Assembly: GCA_964551525.1 (NCBI GenBank)
Contig: CAZKCH010000001.1
Location: forward strand, 8,292-72,291
Direction of reading: 5' to 3'
Length of the DNA stretch: 64,000 bases
Source of the DNA: GWA2-46-15 sp964551525
GTDB lineage: Bacteria; Patescibacteriota; Minisyncoccia; Minisyncoccales; GWA2-46-15
Positions 1 through 9,205 of the stretch are shown piece by piece. The first letter of the stretch is position 1. Every line of letters begins with the position of its first letter. The position numbers and the translations under genes were made by a program. The notes under the pieces were generated by a model. The model saw only the letters and a list, made by a program, of their open reading frames with translations. It was not told the DNA's origin and made no database searches.

Positions 1-1
1 T

Positions 2-682
2 TCTGTTCTTATCAGAAAACTTGCCCACCAAGATAAAAATTTAGCTGTTGAGCTTTTCAAAGACGAAAACCTGCCTTCCTTATGCCAATACGACCCTAGC
101 GCATTCTATATAGAAGAAGTCAACAAGGAATTAATCTTTTCTTGCGCGCCTGGAATTCCTTTGATCCGCTATAATATTCGGGATCGAGGCGGAGTACTTC
201 CGTTCGCTAAGGCGATAAGCGTTTTAAACGCCCACGGATATGATCCGATCGCCCTGTTAAAAGAAAAAGGTTACAGCCAAAAAGATATCTGGCAATTGCC
301 GTTCTTTTATGTTTTCGGCAGAAGCGATGGAACAATACCGGTCTGCGGCGGAAAAATATATGTTGAAAATATTAAAATGGCCTTAGAAAATTCCGAATTG
401 GCCGAAACCAATACTGGAAAGTTTAATATGAAAATCGATTTTGATCAAAAACAAAACCAAAAACTTATTATTAATATAGAGCTTTCAAACGGAATCGTGC
501 CGAATGAACAATCAAACACGTTATATCAAAATGTCATTGTTGATACTTTAAGAAAAGTTAATTCGGAGTATAATATTCTTTATCAAACAAACAAAGAAGG
601 AGTAACGCCGATAATCAATCTATTTTCCTTCAACGACAAAAAGAATTTCCCCGATGATCCGATTAAAATAAAATACATTTAA
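2..682 (+). CDS. AMP-forming adenylating enzyme (PaaK/GH3-like), C-terminal part
   Basis: The frame is open from the first bases of the window with no start visible, so the roughly 227 codons are the C-terminal part of a longer gene. GIPLIRYNIRDRGG resembles the PLIRYRTGD motif of phenylacetate-CoA ligase and GH3-type adenylating enzymes, and VFGRSDGTIPVCGGK resembles their GRSDDMI-x-V-x-G turn; the rest fits the small C-terminal domain. Such enzymes activate a carboxylate as an acyl-adenylate; the substrate cannot be told. A TTG at 161 is a poor start because it lies inside the conserved motif. The stop abuts the next ATG, so co-transcription is likely. Family call is by motif reading only. 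Confidence 0.6.
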   Translation, partial: SVLIRKLAHQDKNLAVELFKDENLPSLCQYDPSAFYIEEVNKELIFSCAPGIPLIRYNIRDRGGVLPFAKAISVLNAHGYDPIALLKEKGYSQKDIWQLPFFYVFGRSDGTIPVCGGKIYVENIKMALENSELAETNTGKFNMKIDFDQKQNQKLIINIELSNGIVPNEQSNTLYQNVIVDTLRKVNSEYNILYQTNKEGVTPIINLFSFNDKKNFPDDPIKIKYI

Positions 683-2869
683 ATGAGCTCTGGCCAAATA
701 ATCTCTCTGCTCATAGCGGGCATCAACACTCTTTTAGCTATTTTTGTATTGGGGAAAAATCCAAAAAGCATATCTAATCGCTATTTTTCTCTTTTTACTT
801 TTTCGGTTACTTTTTGGGGAATAGGATTATTAATGACGCAAATGACCGGAAAGATGATATGGGCAGAAATAACTTTCGCTTTTGGAATCTTAATGGGGCT
901 CAGTTTTGTTTTATTTTCTTATGTTTTCCCTCGGACGGATAAAAAAATTCCTCTTTATGTTTATATTATCTTTTTAATCCCCGCCGTCTTGTTTTTAGGA
1001 CTACTGCCATCCGGTTCTATCATTAAAGGATTCCAGATTATCGGAGACAGCTTGAAGCCAGAATTAGGACCTCTCTACGGATTCTTTATGAGCTATGTTG
1101 TCCTTTCCGTAATTTACGGCATCGGTCTGCTCATAATAAGGTGGCGCCGCGCCACAGGGATAACAAAAATGCAATTTCGTTATTTGGGCGCCGGGTTTGC
1201 CTTATTCTCTATGGGAGCAGTCTTAACAAATATTATCTTACCGGCAATTGGAATTTATCAATTCAATAACCTTGGCCCTTCTTTATCAATAACGGTTGTT
1301 ATTTTCACGGCTTATTCTATTACCAGATATCGTCTAATGAATCTCCGTTTGGTTTTAGGGAAAAGCGCCGTTTATCTTTTATCTTTCTGCGCTACCATCG
1401 TTTTGATTTTTATATTCACTTACTTTTTAGACATATCTAAAGAACTTTTTGTTTTAAATACCACCAGCGTCAGTATACTAATTTTAAGCATGATTTTATT
1501 GCAATTTATCCTTGGAATCGGAAGGAAATTTGCCGCCAAATATTTCTATTCCTCTTTCTACAATTATCAAGGAACATTAACAGAATTAGGGAGAAAACTA
1601 ACTCAAGTTTTGGACATAGATCTTTTAAGTGATTTGTTTTCGGATACTCTTTCGCAAACAATGAAACTGGATCGAATCGTTGTCCTTTTAAAAGACGCTG
1701 GTGGAAATTATCGAATCCAAAAAAACATCGGTTTCGATGGAAAAAACGGAATTTCTCTTGTTAGAAACAACTTTTTGACAGATTACTTAGAAGCCACACA
1801 AAACCTTCTATCTTATGAAGAACTGTCTTTGATTATTAAGGAGGTTACTGATTTAAAGAAAAAAAATGACCTTCAGGTAATAAAAACGAATATGGAAAGA
1901 ATAGAAGCCATGGTTTGCCTACCCCTCTTAATAGAGAAGAAAATGATTGGTATGATTGTCTTGGGAAATAAGGCATCTAGAGATCCTTATTCCAAAGAAG
2001 ATTTCGATCTTTTAACTAATCTGATGAATCAAGCATCGGTAGCATTACAGAATGCAAAACTTTTCTCGCAAGTTAAAGATCTTTCACAAAATCTCCAGGA
2101 AAAAGTGGATGAACAAACCAAAGAGTTGAAAGACGCTTATGACGAATTAAAACGCTTAGATCAAGCCAAGTCGGAATTTATTTCCATTGCCTCGCACCAG
2201 TTGAGAACGCCTTTGGCGGCCATCAAGGGTTATATTTCAATGATATTGGACGGCTCCTATGGCGTCATTGAAACCACCACTAAAAATACGCTGATAAAAG
2301 TTTCCCAAGCCAATGAACGGCTGGTGAAAATAGTCAACGATCTTTTAAACTTGTCCCGCATTGAAGGCGGCCGGATGAAATTCGAACCGCAACTGATCTC
2401 TTTGGAAAAACTGATTGAGGGAGCGATCAATATCTTTAAGATCGAGGCGCAGAAAAAAGGCCTCACTCTAAAATTCCAAAAACCAAAAATACCATTACCG
2501 AAAATAATGGTTGACCAGGAAAAATTAGACCAGGCGATTTTCAATCTGATCGATAATGCCATCCATTATACCGAAAATGGTAGCATCGCCATAAGCGCGG
2601 AGGTGATTAAAAATAAAGATAAAGAATCCGGAAGCAAAGCGCTGATAAGAGTTCAGGACACCGGCCGAGGGATGGAAACGAAAGAATTAGGCGCGCTTTT
2701 TGAAAAATTCTCCCGCGGTAAAGAAGCGGGCCGATTTTGGACCGAGGGCACGGGCTTAGGGCTTTTTGTGGCAAGAAAGTTTGTGGAAATTCATCGAGGC
2801 CGGATTTGGGCGGAATCAGAAGGAGAAGGCAAGGGATCAACGTTTATAATCGAATTACCAATTAATTAA
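683..2869 (+). CDS. Membrane sensor histidine kinase (7TM - GAF - HisKA - HATPase)
   Basis: 728 aa. Residues 1 to about 250 hold seven or eight hydrophobic helices, resembling the 7TM N-terminal region found on some kinases. A GAF-like domain follows (about 300-460), then a short coiled coil (EKVDEQTKELKDAYDELKR). The H-box is SHQLRTPL with the phosphoacceptor His505. The ATP-binding domain shows NLIDNAIHY (about 620), DTGRGM (about 658) and GTGLGLF (about 690). It autophosphorylates on His and should pass phosphate to a response regulator, but no regulator gene is next to it, so it is an orphan here. The ATG directly follows the previous stop. Signal sensed is unknown. Confidence 0.93.
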   Translation: MSSGQIISLLIAGINTLLAIFVLGKNPKSISNRYFSLFTFSVTFWGIGLLMTQMTGKMIWAEITFAFGILMGLSFVLFSYVFPRTDKKIPLYVYIIFLIPAVLFLGLLPSGSIIKGFQIIGDSLKPELGPLYGFFMSYVVLSVIYGIGLLIIRWRRATGITKMQFRYLGAGFALFSMGAVLTNIILPAIGIYQFNNLGPSLSITVVIFTAYSITRYRLMNLRLVLGKSAVYLLSFCATIVLIFIFTYFLDISKELFVLNTTSVSILILSMILLQFILGIGRKFAAKYFYSSFYNYQGTLTELGRKLTQVLDIDLLSDLFSDTLSQTMKLDRIVVLLKDAGGNYRIQKNIGFDGKNGISLVRNNFLTDYLEATQNLLSYEELSLIIKEVTDLKKKNDLQVIKTNMERIEAMVCLPLLIEKKMIGMIVLGNKASRDPYSKEDFDLLTNLMNQASVALQNAKLFSQVKDLSQNLQEKVDEQTKELKDAYDELKRLDQAKSEFISIASHQLRTPLAAIKGYISMILDGSYGVIETTTKNTLIKVSQANERLVKIVNDLLNLSRIEGGRMKFEPQLISLEKLIEGAINIFKIEAQKKGLTLKFQKPKIPLPKIMVDQEKLDQAIFNLIDNAIHYTENGSIAISAEVIKNKDKESGSKALIRVQDTGRGMETKELGALFEKFSRGKEAGRFWTEGTGLGLFVARKFVEIHRGRIWAESEGEGKGSTFIIELPIN

Positions 2870-2875
2870 TCTGAA

Positions 2876-3553
2876 ATGGCGAAATTATTTTTATTAAGGC
2901 ACATTAAGTCCCAGTGGAATGAAGAAAATCGATTCACCGGTTGGGTGGATGTGCCGTTAGCCAAGGACGCAAGCAATAAAGCCAAAGAATTGGCTGATAA
3001 AATATTCCAATTAAAAATTGATAGGATTTATTCCTCGCCGCTGTTCAGGAATGAAGACACGGTTTCCAAGCTGTTCGATTTCAGCAACGAAAAGTACCCG
3101 GTTTTCGTTCATCTTGATGGGGGAAAAATGGAAAATTGGAGCCGCTTCACCAGCGCAAACAGAAACGAAGTTCCGGTCTTTGTCACCGAGAACCTAAATG
3201 AAAGGCATTATGGCAAGCTACAGGGGGTGAATAAAACCGAAGCAATGAAAAAATACGGAGAAGATATGATCCGCCTTTGGCGCCGGAGTTATAAAGCCGC
3301 GCCGCCGGGAGGGGAAAGCTTAGCCACGGTCTGCAAAAGAACAAATCTTTTTTATCGCCGATACGTTGAAAAAGATCTTCGGGAAGGAAGAAATGTCCTA
3401 ATTGTTGCCAGTCATAATTCTTTAAGGTCGATTGTCAAATATATTGAGAAAATCTCTGATAGTGATATCATTAACACGGAAATCCCTTATGCCGGTTTAA
3501 GAGAATATGAATTTGATAATTCATTAATAATAAAAAACAAAAAAGAATTATAA
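2876..3553 (+). CDS. gpmA: 2,3-bisphosphoglycerate-dependent phosphoglycerate mutase
   Basis: 225 aa, close to family length. It interconverts 3- and 2-phosphoglycerate in lower glycolysis. The N-terminus LLRHIKSQWNEENRFTGW is the phosphohistidine motif of the dPGM branch (usual form RHGESxWNxxNxFTGW, here RHIKS). NERHYGKLQG carries the family Glu region, APPGGES matches the dPGM loop, and VASHNSLR holds the second His. A longer segment at about residues 68-95 separates motif blocks. It is one of several glycolytic genes here (gap, ppsA, aldolase). Only 6 nt separate it from the kinase gene and there is no Shine-Dalgarno. Replacement of Gly-Glu by Ile-Lys after the catalytic His is unusual. 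Confidence 0.88.
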   Translation: MAKLFLLRHIKSQWNEENRFTGWVDVPLAKDASNKAKELADKIFQLKIDRIYSSPLFRNEDTVSKLFDFSNEKYPVFVHLDGGKMENWSRFTSANRNEVPVFVTENLNERHYGKLQGVNKTEAMKKYGEDMIRLWRRSYKAAPPGGESLATVCKRTNLFYRRYVEKDLREGRNVLIVASHNSLRSIVKYIEKISDSDIINTEIPYAGLREYEFDNSLIIKNKKEL

Positions 3554-3554
3554 T

Positions 3555-4517
3555 ATGAAGAAGAAATTAATTATCGGGATCGCTGTTTTAGCCGTTATCG
3601 TAGCCGTTGTTTTACTAATCAAAGATAACCGCCTTCCTCTTGGTTGGCTTTCTATTAAATCAAGGGCGGAACGAGTCGGAGAAGAAGCGCTCAGTTTTAT
3701 CAACGAAAATCTTCTTAGCCAGCAAGGCATCACTGCTTCTTTAAATAAGGCCTCTGACGACGGCAGTGTTTACAAGCTGGAAATAAAAATCGGCGATCGG
3801 GACACGATTGTTTACGTTTCCAAAGACGGCCGGTATCTTTTCCCAGAGGGCATTGAATTGAAACCAAGCCCGTCTCCGTCTGCCAGTCCCTCAGCGCCGC
3901 CCGTCAGCGCCAAACCAGAGATAAAACTTTTTGTGATGAGTTATTGTCCTTTTGGTTTGCAGGCGGAAAAGGCCTATTTGCCGGTTTACGAATTACTGAA
4001 GGATAAAGCGGACTTCGGCATTTATTTCGTTGATTACATTATGCACGGCAAGCAAGAAATCGATGAAAATCTAAGGCAATACTGCATTCAGAAAGAACAA
4101 ACAGCGAAATTCAGCGCCTATCTTGACTGCTTTACCAAAAGCGGGGAATCGGCCTCGTGTTTAACCCAAACGGGAGTCAATCAACAAACCATGGCCAATT
4201 GCGTGGCAGAAACCGATTCTGCTTTTAAAATCACCGAACTCTATAACGATGAAACCACTTGGTTGAGCGGCACTTATCCGCAATTCAATGTCCAGAAAGA
4301 ACTTAACGACCAATATAATGTTGGCGGTTCGCCAACCATTGTTATTAATGGCCAAGAAATGTCTTTAGCCAAGCGCTCGCCGGAAGCGTTTAAAAATCTT
4401 GTTTGCCAGGCATTTGAAACAAGGCCAGCAGAATGCGACCAGGAACTTTCCACGGCCGTTAGCGAATCGGGATTCGGCAGCGGCAGCGGCAATAGCTCGG
4501 GAGGGGAATGCCAATAG
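3555..4517 (+). CDS. Membrane-anchored thioredoxin-fold (DsbA-like) protein
   Basis: 320 aa. Residues 4-22 form a signal-anchor helix, followed by a region rich in Pro and Ser (PSPSPSASPSAPPVSAKP). The thioredoxin-like domain begins KLFVMSYCPFGLQAEKA, with one cysteine in a C-P-F-G site rather than CxxC. The extra cysteines further on (YCIQKEQ, LDCFTKSGESASC, ANCVAE) may form structural disulfides. GGSPTIVINGQ is the cis-Pro region of the fold. The C-terminus is Gly/Ser rich and ends CQ. Likely an extracytoplasmic thiol-redox or disulfide protein; lack of a second active-site Cys suggests a one-cysteine mechanism or substrate binding. It is followed by a glutaredoxin-like gene. Confidence 0.8.
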   Translation: MKKKLIIGIAVLAVIVAVVLLIKDNRLPLGWLSIKSRAERVGEEALSFINENLLSQQGITASLNKASDDGSVYKLEIKIGDRDTIVYVSKDGRYLFPEGIELKPSPSPSASPSAPPVSAKPEIKLFVMSYCPFGLQAEKAYLPVYELLKDKADFGIYFVDYIMHGKQEIDENLRQYCIQKEQTAKFSAYLDCFTKSGESASCLTQTGVNQQTMANCVAETDSAFKITELYNDETTWLSGTYPQFNVQKELNDQYNVGGSPTIVINGQEMSLAKRSPEAFKNLVCQAFETRPAECDQELSTAVSESGFGSGSGNSSGGECQ

Positions 4518-4566
4518 ATCTAAATCCTAAATCCTAATTTCTAATTTCTAAACACGTTTAAATTTT

Positions 4567-4818
4567 ATGGAAGAAATAAAACCGAAAATCAGGGTTTTCA
4601 GTACGCCGACGTGCCCTTACTGCGTTACCTTAAAAGAATTTCTCAAAGAGAAAGGTTTTGAGTTTGCCGACATTGATGTTTCCCAAGACCAAGGCGCGCT
4701 TGAGGAAATGGTAGGCAGAACAAAGCAAATGGGCGTACCGGTAATTGACATTAACGATGAGTTTATTATCGGATTTGATAAGGAAAAAATAAGTAAATTG
4801 CTCAACATTAATGACTAA
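4567..4818 (+). CDS. Glutaredoxin-like / NrdH-type thiol oxidoreductase
   Basis: 83 aa, the usual length of small glutaredoxin-like proteins. FSTPTCPYCVTLKEFL gives a classic C-P-Y-C active site on strand 1 and helix 1; MGVPVIDIND is the cis-Pro motif, and GFDKEKI is the last helix. It should act as a cytosolic thiol-disulfide carrier. A short AT-rich repeat tract (4518-4556) separates it from the DsbA-like gene. Its last 8 nt overlap the start of gap, suggesting one transcript. No Shine-Dalgarno lies before the ATG. Confidence 0.88.
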   Translation: MEEIKPKIRVFSTPTCPYCVTLKEFLKEKGFEFADIDVSQDQGALEEMVGRTKQMGVPVIDINDEFIIGFDKEKISKLLNIND

Positions 4819-5851
4819 AATTGCGGTCAACGGATTTGGCAGGATTGGCCGGTTGACATTGCGCCGAATTCTTGAAAATCACCCGGATTTGGAAGTAACA
4901 GCAGTTAATGATTTGATGGATGCGGAAACGGCAGCTTATCTTTTAAAACACGATTCGGTTTATGGCCAGTTATCGCCATCAATAGCAATAAAAAACGGGG
5001 AAAAAGGCGCCAACGGCAAATTACTAATAGGCGATCGGGAAGTCCTATTTTTCAGTGAGCCGGATCCGCTCAATCTGCCCTGGGATAAACTCGGTGTCGA
5101 GCTTGTCATTGAAGCAAGCGGCCAATTCACCAGCCGTAGTAAAGCGATCAAACATTTGGAAGCGGGCGCTAAAAGAGTGATTATTTCCGCCAATAGCGAC
5201 GACGCTGATTTAGCCATTATTTTCGGCGTTAACCACGAAGAATATTCTCCGAAAAAACATCAAATCATTGCTAATAACTCTTGCACTACTAATTGCGCTG
5301 TGCCGGTTTTCCTTGTTATTGATAAAAACTTCGGCGTGGAAAAGGCCCTGTTCACCACGGTTCATGCCGTTACCGCCAGCCAAAGTCTGATTGACCAACC
5401 CAAAAAAAACTTGAGAGAAAGCCGGGCGGCTTTTAGTAATATTATTCCTTCTGATACGGGCGCGGATAAGGCCGTGGCCCAGGTTCTGCCTTGGTTAAGC
5501 GGGAAAATTTCCGGCACAGCTTTTCGGGTGCCGGTTTTGTCCGGATCAATCTTAGAAATCAATATCCAGACAAAAAAAGAAACTTCAGTTGAAGAAATAA
5601 ATAAGGCCCTTGAAAAAGCCGCCACAGAAGAATTAAAAGGCGTCTTGGCTGTTTCCCGCGAACCATTGGTTTCCAGCGACATTGTCGGCTCAAGTTTTGC
5701 CGCCATCGTTGATTTAAATTTGACTAAGGTAATTAACTTGCCGAACGCCAAAGACCAAAATCTGATTAAAGTCGTGGCCTGGTACGACAACGAATACGGT
5801 TATTGCTGCCAGCTGGCAAAATTAGCGGAATATATTTCAAAACAAAATTAA
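4811..5851 (+). CDS. gap: Glyceraldehyde-3-phosphate dehydrogenase
   Basis: 346 aa, standard length. It oxidises glyceraldehyde-3-phosphate to 1,3-bisphosphoglycerate with NAD(P). The N-terminal Rossmann motif is NGFGRIGRLTLR. The catalytic site is NNSCTTNCA with Cys158. TVHAVTASQSL carries the catalytic His region (SQS in place of the usual DQ), GTAFRVPV binds phosphate and WYDNEYGY closes the active site. It overlaps the glutaredoxin gene by 8 nt and is followed by a rho-independent terminator, so it ends the first operon. Confidence 0.97.
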   Translation: MTKIAVNGFGRIGRLTLRRILENHPDLEVTAVNDLMDAETAAYLLKHDSVYGQLSPSIAIKNGEKGANGKLLIGDREVLFFSEPDPLNLPWDKLGVELVIEASGQFTSRSKAIKHLEAGAKRVIISANSDDADLAIIFGVNHEEYSPKKHQIIANNSCTTNCAVPVFLVIDKNFGVEKALFTTVHAVTASQSLIDQPKKNLRESRAAFSNIIPSDTGADKAVAQVLPWLSGKISGTAFRVPVLSGSILEINIQTKKETSVEEINKALEKAATEELKGVLAVSREPLVSSDIVGSSFAAIVDLNLTKVINLPNAKDQNLIKVVAWYDNEYGYCCQLAKLAEYISKQN

Positions 5852-5871
5852 TTTTAAAACCAGGTGAAAAA

Positions 5872-5893
5872 GCGCCCGCTGGGCGTCTTTTTT
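5872..5893 (+). terminator. Rho-independent terminator after gap
   Basis: GCGCCC, a 3-nt loop, GGGCGT and a run of six T. It closes the gap operon and sits only 9 nt before the -10 of the acs promoter. Confidence 0.8.
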
Positions 5894-5902
5894 GTTTTAA
5901 GC

Positions 5903-5908
5903 TATAAT
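5903..5908 (+). promoter_or_regulatory. -10 box (TATAAT) of acs
   Basis: Perfect TATAAT in the context AAGCTATAAT, with the ATG 21 nt further on. The same AAGCTATAAT string precedes ppsA at 9295-9304. No clear -35 is seen, and the upstream part overlaps the terminator tail. Confidence 0.6.
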
Positions 5909-5929
5909 GAAATTACTAACAAAATTACT

Positions 5930-7831
5930 ATGGAAAAAAACAAAGAGGTTTATCAAATCGCCAGCCAAGATCCGATCAAGTTTTGGGGCGAGATAGCCAA
6001 ACAGGAAATCGTTTGGAAGAGGCCCTGGAAAAAGACATTTGTTCATAAACCGCCTTATTTCCAATGGTTTTGCCGCGGCGAACTCAACATCACGGAAAAT
6101 TGCCTTGATTTGAATGCGAAAAGCAATCCGGACAAAATCGCTTTGATCTGGGAACCGGAACCAGTCGACGAAAAACCCAAAATCATAACCTATGGAGAAC
6201 TGTTCTCCGCCACTTGCCGGTTTGCCAATGCCTTGAAAAAACTGGGCGTCAGAAAAGGGGATCGGGTGGCAATTTACTTGCCCATGATTTCCGAAGGAGT
6301 GATCTCTATGCTCGCTTGCGCTCGTATCGGCGCCGTCCACTCAATTGTTTTTTCTGCTTTTTCCAGCGCCGCCCTTAATGCCCGGCTTCAAGATGCCGGC
6401 GCTAAGATTTTAATTACTGCTGACGGTTATTTCCGGCGCGGCCAGATCATTAATCTCAAGGCGAGTGCCGATGCCGCCCTGGAAAACGTGAGAGTTAAGA
6501 AAATCATTGTCGTTAAAAGAGCGGGTAATCAAATTGCCTGGAATCCAAAAACTGATCTTTGGTATCACGATTTAATTAAAAACGAAAAGGACACTTGTCC
6601 TGCCGCGGCGATGGACAGCGAAGATCCGATGTTCATTCTTTACACTTCAGGCAGCACGGGCAAGCCCAAGGGCTGTTTGCACGCCTGCGGCGGCTATGCC
6701 GTCCAGACCAAAATCACGGGCAAATGGATTTTTGATTTCAAAAACAATGATGTTTTCTGGTGTACCGCTGATATCGGCTGGATTACCGGCCATACTTATG
6801 CTGTTTATTCGCCCTTGCTCAATGGCATCACTACGGTTATGTTCGAAGGCGCGCCTGATTGGCCAAATCCTGACCGCTGGGCAAAAACCGTTGAAAAACA
6901 CAAAATCACGATTTTCTATACAGCGCCGACGGCAATCAGGATGTTTCAAAAATACGGCATTGAACAAATTAAAAAAGAGGATTTAACCACTTTGCGGTTG
7001 TTGGGATCAGTAGGCGAGCCGATCGATGAAGCGGCTTGGCAATGGTATTTTGAAAATGTCGGTCAAAACAGATGCGAAATTGTTGATACCTGGTGGCAAA
7101 CAGAAACCGGCGGCATTTTAATATCTTCTTTGCCGGGAATCGGACCAATCAAGCCCTGTTTTACCGGCCTGCCTTTTCCGGGAATAAAAGCAGAAATCTT
7201 TGATGATAAGGGCGAAATTTGCGCCCCTGATAAAACCGGCAACCTTGTCATTTTGCCGCCGTTCTCGCCGGGTATGTTCCGAGGAATATATAAAAACCCG
7301 AAAAAGTATCTGGAAACCTATTGGTCGCAATACGGTAAAAAAACATATTTCACCTCTGACGCCGCCCTCAAAAACGAAAATGGCTTGATTAGGATTTTGG
7401 GCCGAGTTGATGATGTTTTAAAAGTGGCCGGTCACCGCATTGCCACGGGCGAACTGGAAAACGCTGTGAATAAACACGCTTTTATCGGCGAATGCGCCGT
7501 CGTGGGCATACCCGATGCCATCAAGGGAGAAGCGATCGTTATTTTTGCAGTCAGAGAACATAGCCCGTTTTTTGACGCCGCCGACGCTAAAGATAAACCA
7601 AACCCAAATAAGGACGAATTAAAACAAGCAGTGGTCGACCAGATTAAAAAAGAAATCGGCCCAATCGCCCTGCCCAAACAAATTTATATTGTTGAAGATC
7701 TGCCCAAAACCAGATCGGGCAAAATTATGCGCCGGGTCTTGAAAAAACTGCTTGCCAATGAAGATCCGGGCGACCTTTCCACTTTAGCCAACCCCGAAAT
7801 CGTCTCCAAAATTAAATCCCAAATAGAATAA
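5930..7831 (+). CDS. acsA: Acetyl-CoA synthetase (AMP-forming)
   Basis: 633 aa, as expected. The frame is open back to a GTG at 5864, but that would run through the terminator and the -10 box, so the ATG at 5930 is chosen. It forms acetyl-CoA from acetate, ATP and CoA. Motifs: YTSGSTGKPKGCLHA (phosphate loop), DTWWQTETGG, LGRVDDVLKVAGHRI (hinge) and KTRSGKIMRR with the catalytic and regulatory Lys598. The N-terminal block YFQWFCRGELNITENCLD is typical of acetyl/propionyl-CoA synthetases. It stands in its own unit after the gap terminator, with the HD gene 4 nt downstream. An acyl substrate other than acetate cannot be excluded. Confidence 0.92.
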   Translation: MEKNKEVYQIASQDPIKFWGEIAKQEIVWKRPWKKTFVHKPPYFQWFCRGELNITENCLDLNAKSNPDKIALIWEPEPVDEKPKIITYGELFSATCRFANALKKLGVRKGDRVAIYLPMISEGVISMLACARIGAVHSIVFSAFSSAALNARLQDAGAKILITADGYFRRGQIINLKASADAALENVRVKKIIVVKRAGNQIAWNPKTDLWYHDLIKNEKDTCPAAAMDSEDPMFILYTSGSTGKPKGCLHACGGYAVQTKITGKWIFDFKNNDVFWCTADIGWITGHTYAVYSPLLNGITTVMFEGAPDWPNPDRWAKTVEKHKITIFYTAPTAIRMFQKYGIEQIKKEDLTTLRLLGSVGEPIDEAAWQWYFENVGQNRCEIVDTWWQTETGGILISSLPGIGPIKPCFTGLPFPGIKAEIFDDKGEICAPDKTGNLVILPPFSPGMFRGIYKNPKKYLETYWSQYGKKTYFTSDAALKNENGLIRILGRVDDVLKVAGHRIATGELENAVNKHAFIGECAVVGIPDAIKGEAIVIFAVREHSPFFDAADAKDKPNPNKDELKQAVVDQIKKEIGPIALPKQIYIVEDLPKTRSGKIMRRVLKKLLANEDPGDLSTLANPEIVSKIKSQIE

Positions 7832-7835
7832 ATCC

Positions 7836-8438
7836 ATGTCTAAAAAACAAAACATCAAAAATCTGGCGTCTTTCTTCTTTGAGATCGGGAACATGAGGAA
7901 AATTCCCCGAGCCCACCAACAGACTCTTTTAACTCAGGACTTGAGCGATAATATCGCCAGCCATTCTTTTCGCACAACTATTATTGGCTATTTTTTAGCT
8001 AAAGAGTTAAAGGCTGATGCCGACAAAGTAATAAAAATGTGCCTTTTACACGACACAGAAGAAACTCGTTGCGGTGATCAAAACTGGGTACACAAAAAAT
8101 ACATTAAGGTTTTCGAGAATGAAATCAGACAAGAACAACTCGGTTCGTTGCCAAACAATAAGGAATTATTGGAATTATCCAAAGAATATGACGAAAGAAA
8201 AACCTTGGAGGCAAAAATCGCTAAAGATGCCGATCTATTAGATCAAATACTAATCTTAAAAGAATATTGCCAACAAGGAAACCAAGAAGCAGGACATTGG
8301 CTGAAAATAGAAGAAAAGACAGAATGCCAGCAGGAAAAACTACTTTTTAACCAGTTATCAAAACAAATCTCTAAGGAAATTAAGAAGCAGGAACCAAGCG
8401 ACTGGTGGGCCAACGCCTGGACACCCAAACGCCGTTAA
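7836..8438 (+). CDS. HD-domain hydrolase (YfbR-like 5'-nucleotidase family)
   Basis: 200 aa. The HD metal site is visible as SHSFRTTIIGYFLA (first His), CLLHDTEETRCGD (His-Asp) and KDADLLDQI (last Asp), which is the order in the YfbR/HDDC2 group of deoxynucleoside-5'-monophosphatases. The N-terminus contains the group's RxxR-type segment (MRKIPRAHQQ). Likely a cytosolic nucleotide phosphohydrolase; substrate is inferred from family only. It begins 4 nt after acs. The stop is followed within 2 nt by a REP hairpin and then the RAYT gene. Confidence 0.82.
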   Translation: MSKKQNIKNLASFFFEIGNMRKIPRAHQQTLLTQDLSDNIASHSFRTTIIGYFLAKELKADADKVIKMCLLHDTEETRCGDQNWVHKKYIKVFENEIRQEQLGSLPNNKELLELSKEYDERKTLEAKIAKDADLLDQILILKEYCQQGNQEAGHWLKIEEKTECQQEKLLFNQLSKQISKEIKKQEPSDWWANAWTPKRR

Positions 8439-8440
8439 AA

Positions 8441-8470
8441 ATAAGCTCGCAGAGACCCGTTCTCTGCAAA
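8441..8470 (+). repeat. REP-like hairpin, copy 1 (upstream of RAYT)
   Basis: ATAAGCTCG, then CAGAGA-CCCGT-TCTCTG, a 6-bp hairpin. The same unit occurs at 9206 and twice at 52789-52858. It ends about 8 nt before the RAYT start codon. Confidence 0.85.
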
Positions 8471-8477
8471 TCTATAT

Positions 8478-9203
8478 ATGCCGTATAGAAAAGAAGTATT
8501 CGCTAACGAGGAAATTTATCATATCGCCATAAGAAGCATTGACGACAATTTACTATTCAAAAATATTGATGATTATTATCGAGGAATTTTTTCTATATAC
8601 GAGTTCAACACAGATAAATCAGTGGTCATTCGCGAACGTCGTCATGCACGATTACGAATAAAAGAAATGCTGAAACAAATACCTAAAAACAGCATTTCCG
8701 TAATTGATCCTCGAAACAAATTAGTAGGAATCATGGCTTTCTGTTTTATGCCAAATCATGTCCATTTATTGTTAAGACAAATCAAAGACAACGGTATCAC
8801 AAAATTCATGAGAAAGCTTGGCGCCGGTTATGGCGGATATTTCAACAAAAAATATAGCCGCAAAGGGCATGTTTTCCAAAACAGATTTAATGCAGTCCAC
8901 GTCAAAACAGATAATCAATTAAGAGCCGTATTAATTTACATTCACACTAATCCTATATCTTTAATAGAACCTGGATGGAAAATGGGAAAAACCAAAAACC
9001 TAAAAGAAACAACTAAGTTTTTAAATAATTATAAATGGGTAAGTCATCGCGACTATCTCGGCATAAGTAATTTTCCGTCAGTCACTGAAAGAGAATTTCT
9101 CTTAGAAACAATGGGTGGGATAAATGGTTACCAAAACGCCATCAAAGATTGGATAAAACACAAAAAAGAAATCAAGGGTTTTAATAACCTCGCCATAGAG
9201 TAA
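8478..9203 (+). CDS. REP-associated tyrosine transposase (RAYT, Y1/HUH family)
   Basis: 241 aa. The HUH metal motif is PNHVHLLL, and the catalytic Tyr helix is in GAGYGGYFNKKYSRKG followed by GHVFQNRF, the signature of IS200-like and RAYT Y1 transposases. RAYTs nick single-stranded REP hairpins and are usually single-copy domesticated enzymes rather than ISs. That fits here: the gene is flanked on both sides by the same short hairpin, which also occurs far away at 52.8 kb, and there are no full IS ends. The N-terminal segment between about residues 40 and 75 is longer than in minimal Y1 proteins. AT-rich codon use resembles other genes here. Confidence 0.9.
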   Translation: MPYRKEVFANEEIYHIAIRSIDDNLLFKNIDDYYRGIFSIYEFNTDKSVVIRERRHARLRIKEMLKQIPKNSISVIDPRNKLVGIMAFCFMPNHVHLLLRQIKDNGITKFMRKLGAGYGGYFNKKYSRKGHVFQNRFNAVHVKTDNQLRAVLIYIHTNPISLIEPGWKMGKTKNLKETTKFLNNYKWVSHRDYLGISNFPSVTEREFLLETMGGINGYQNAIKDWIKHKKEIKGFNNLAIE

Positions 9204-9205
9204 AA

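Noticed and set aside
5864..5929. Upstream GTG start for acs
   Set aside because: It would translate the gap terminator and the -10 box; the conserved protein starts after 5930.
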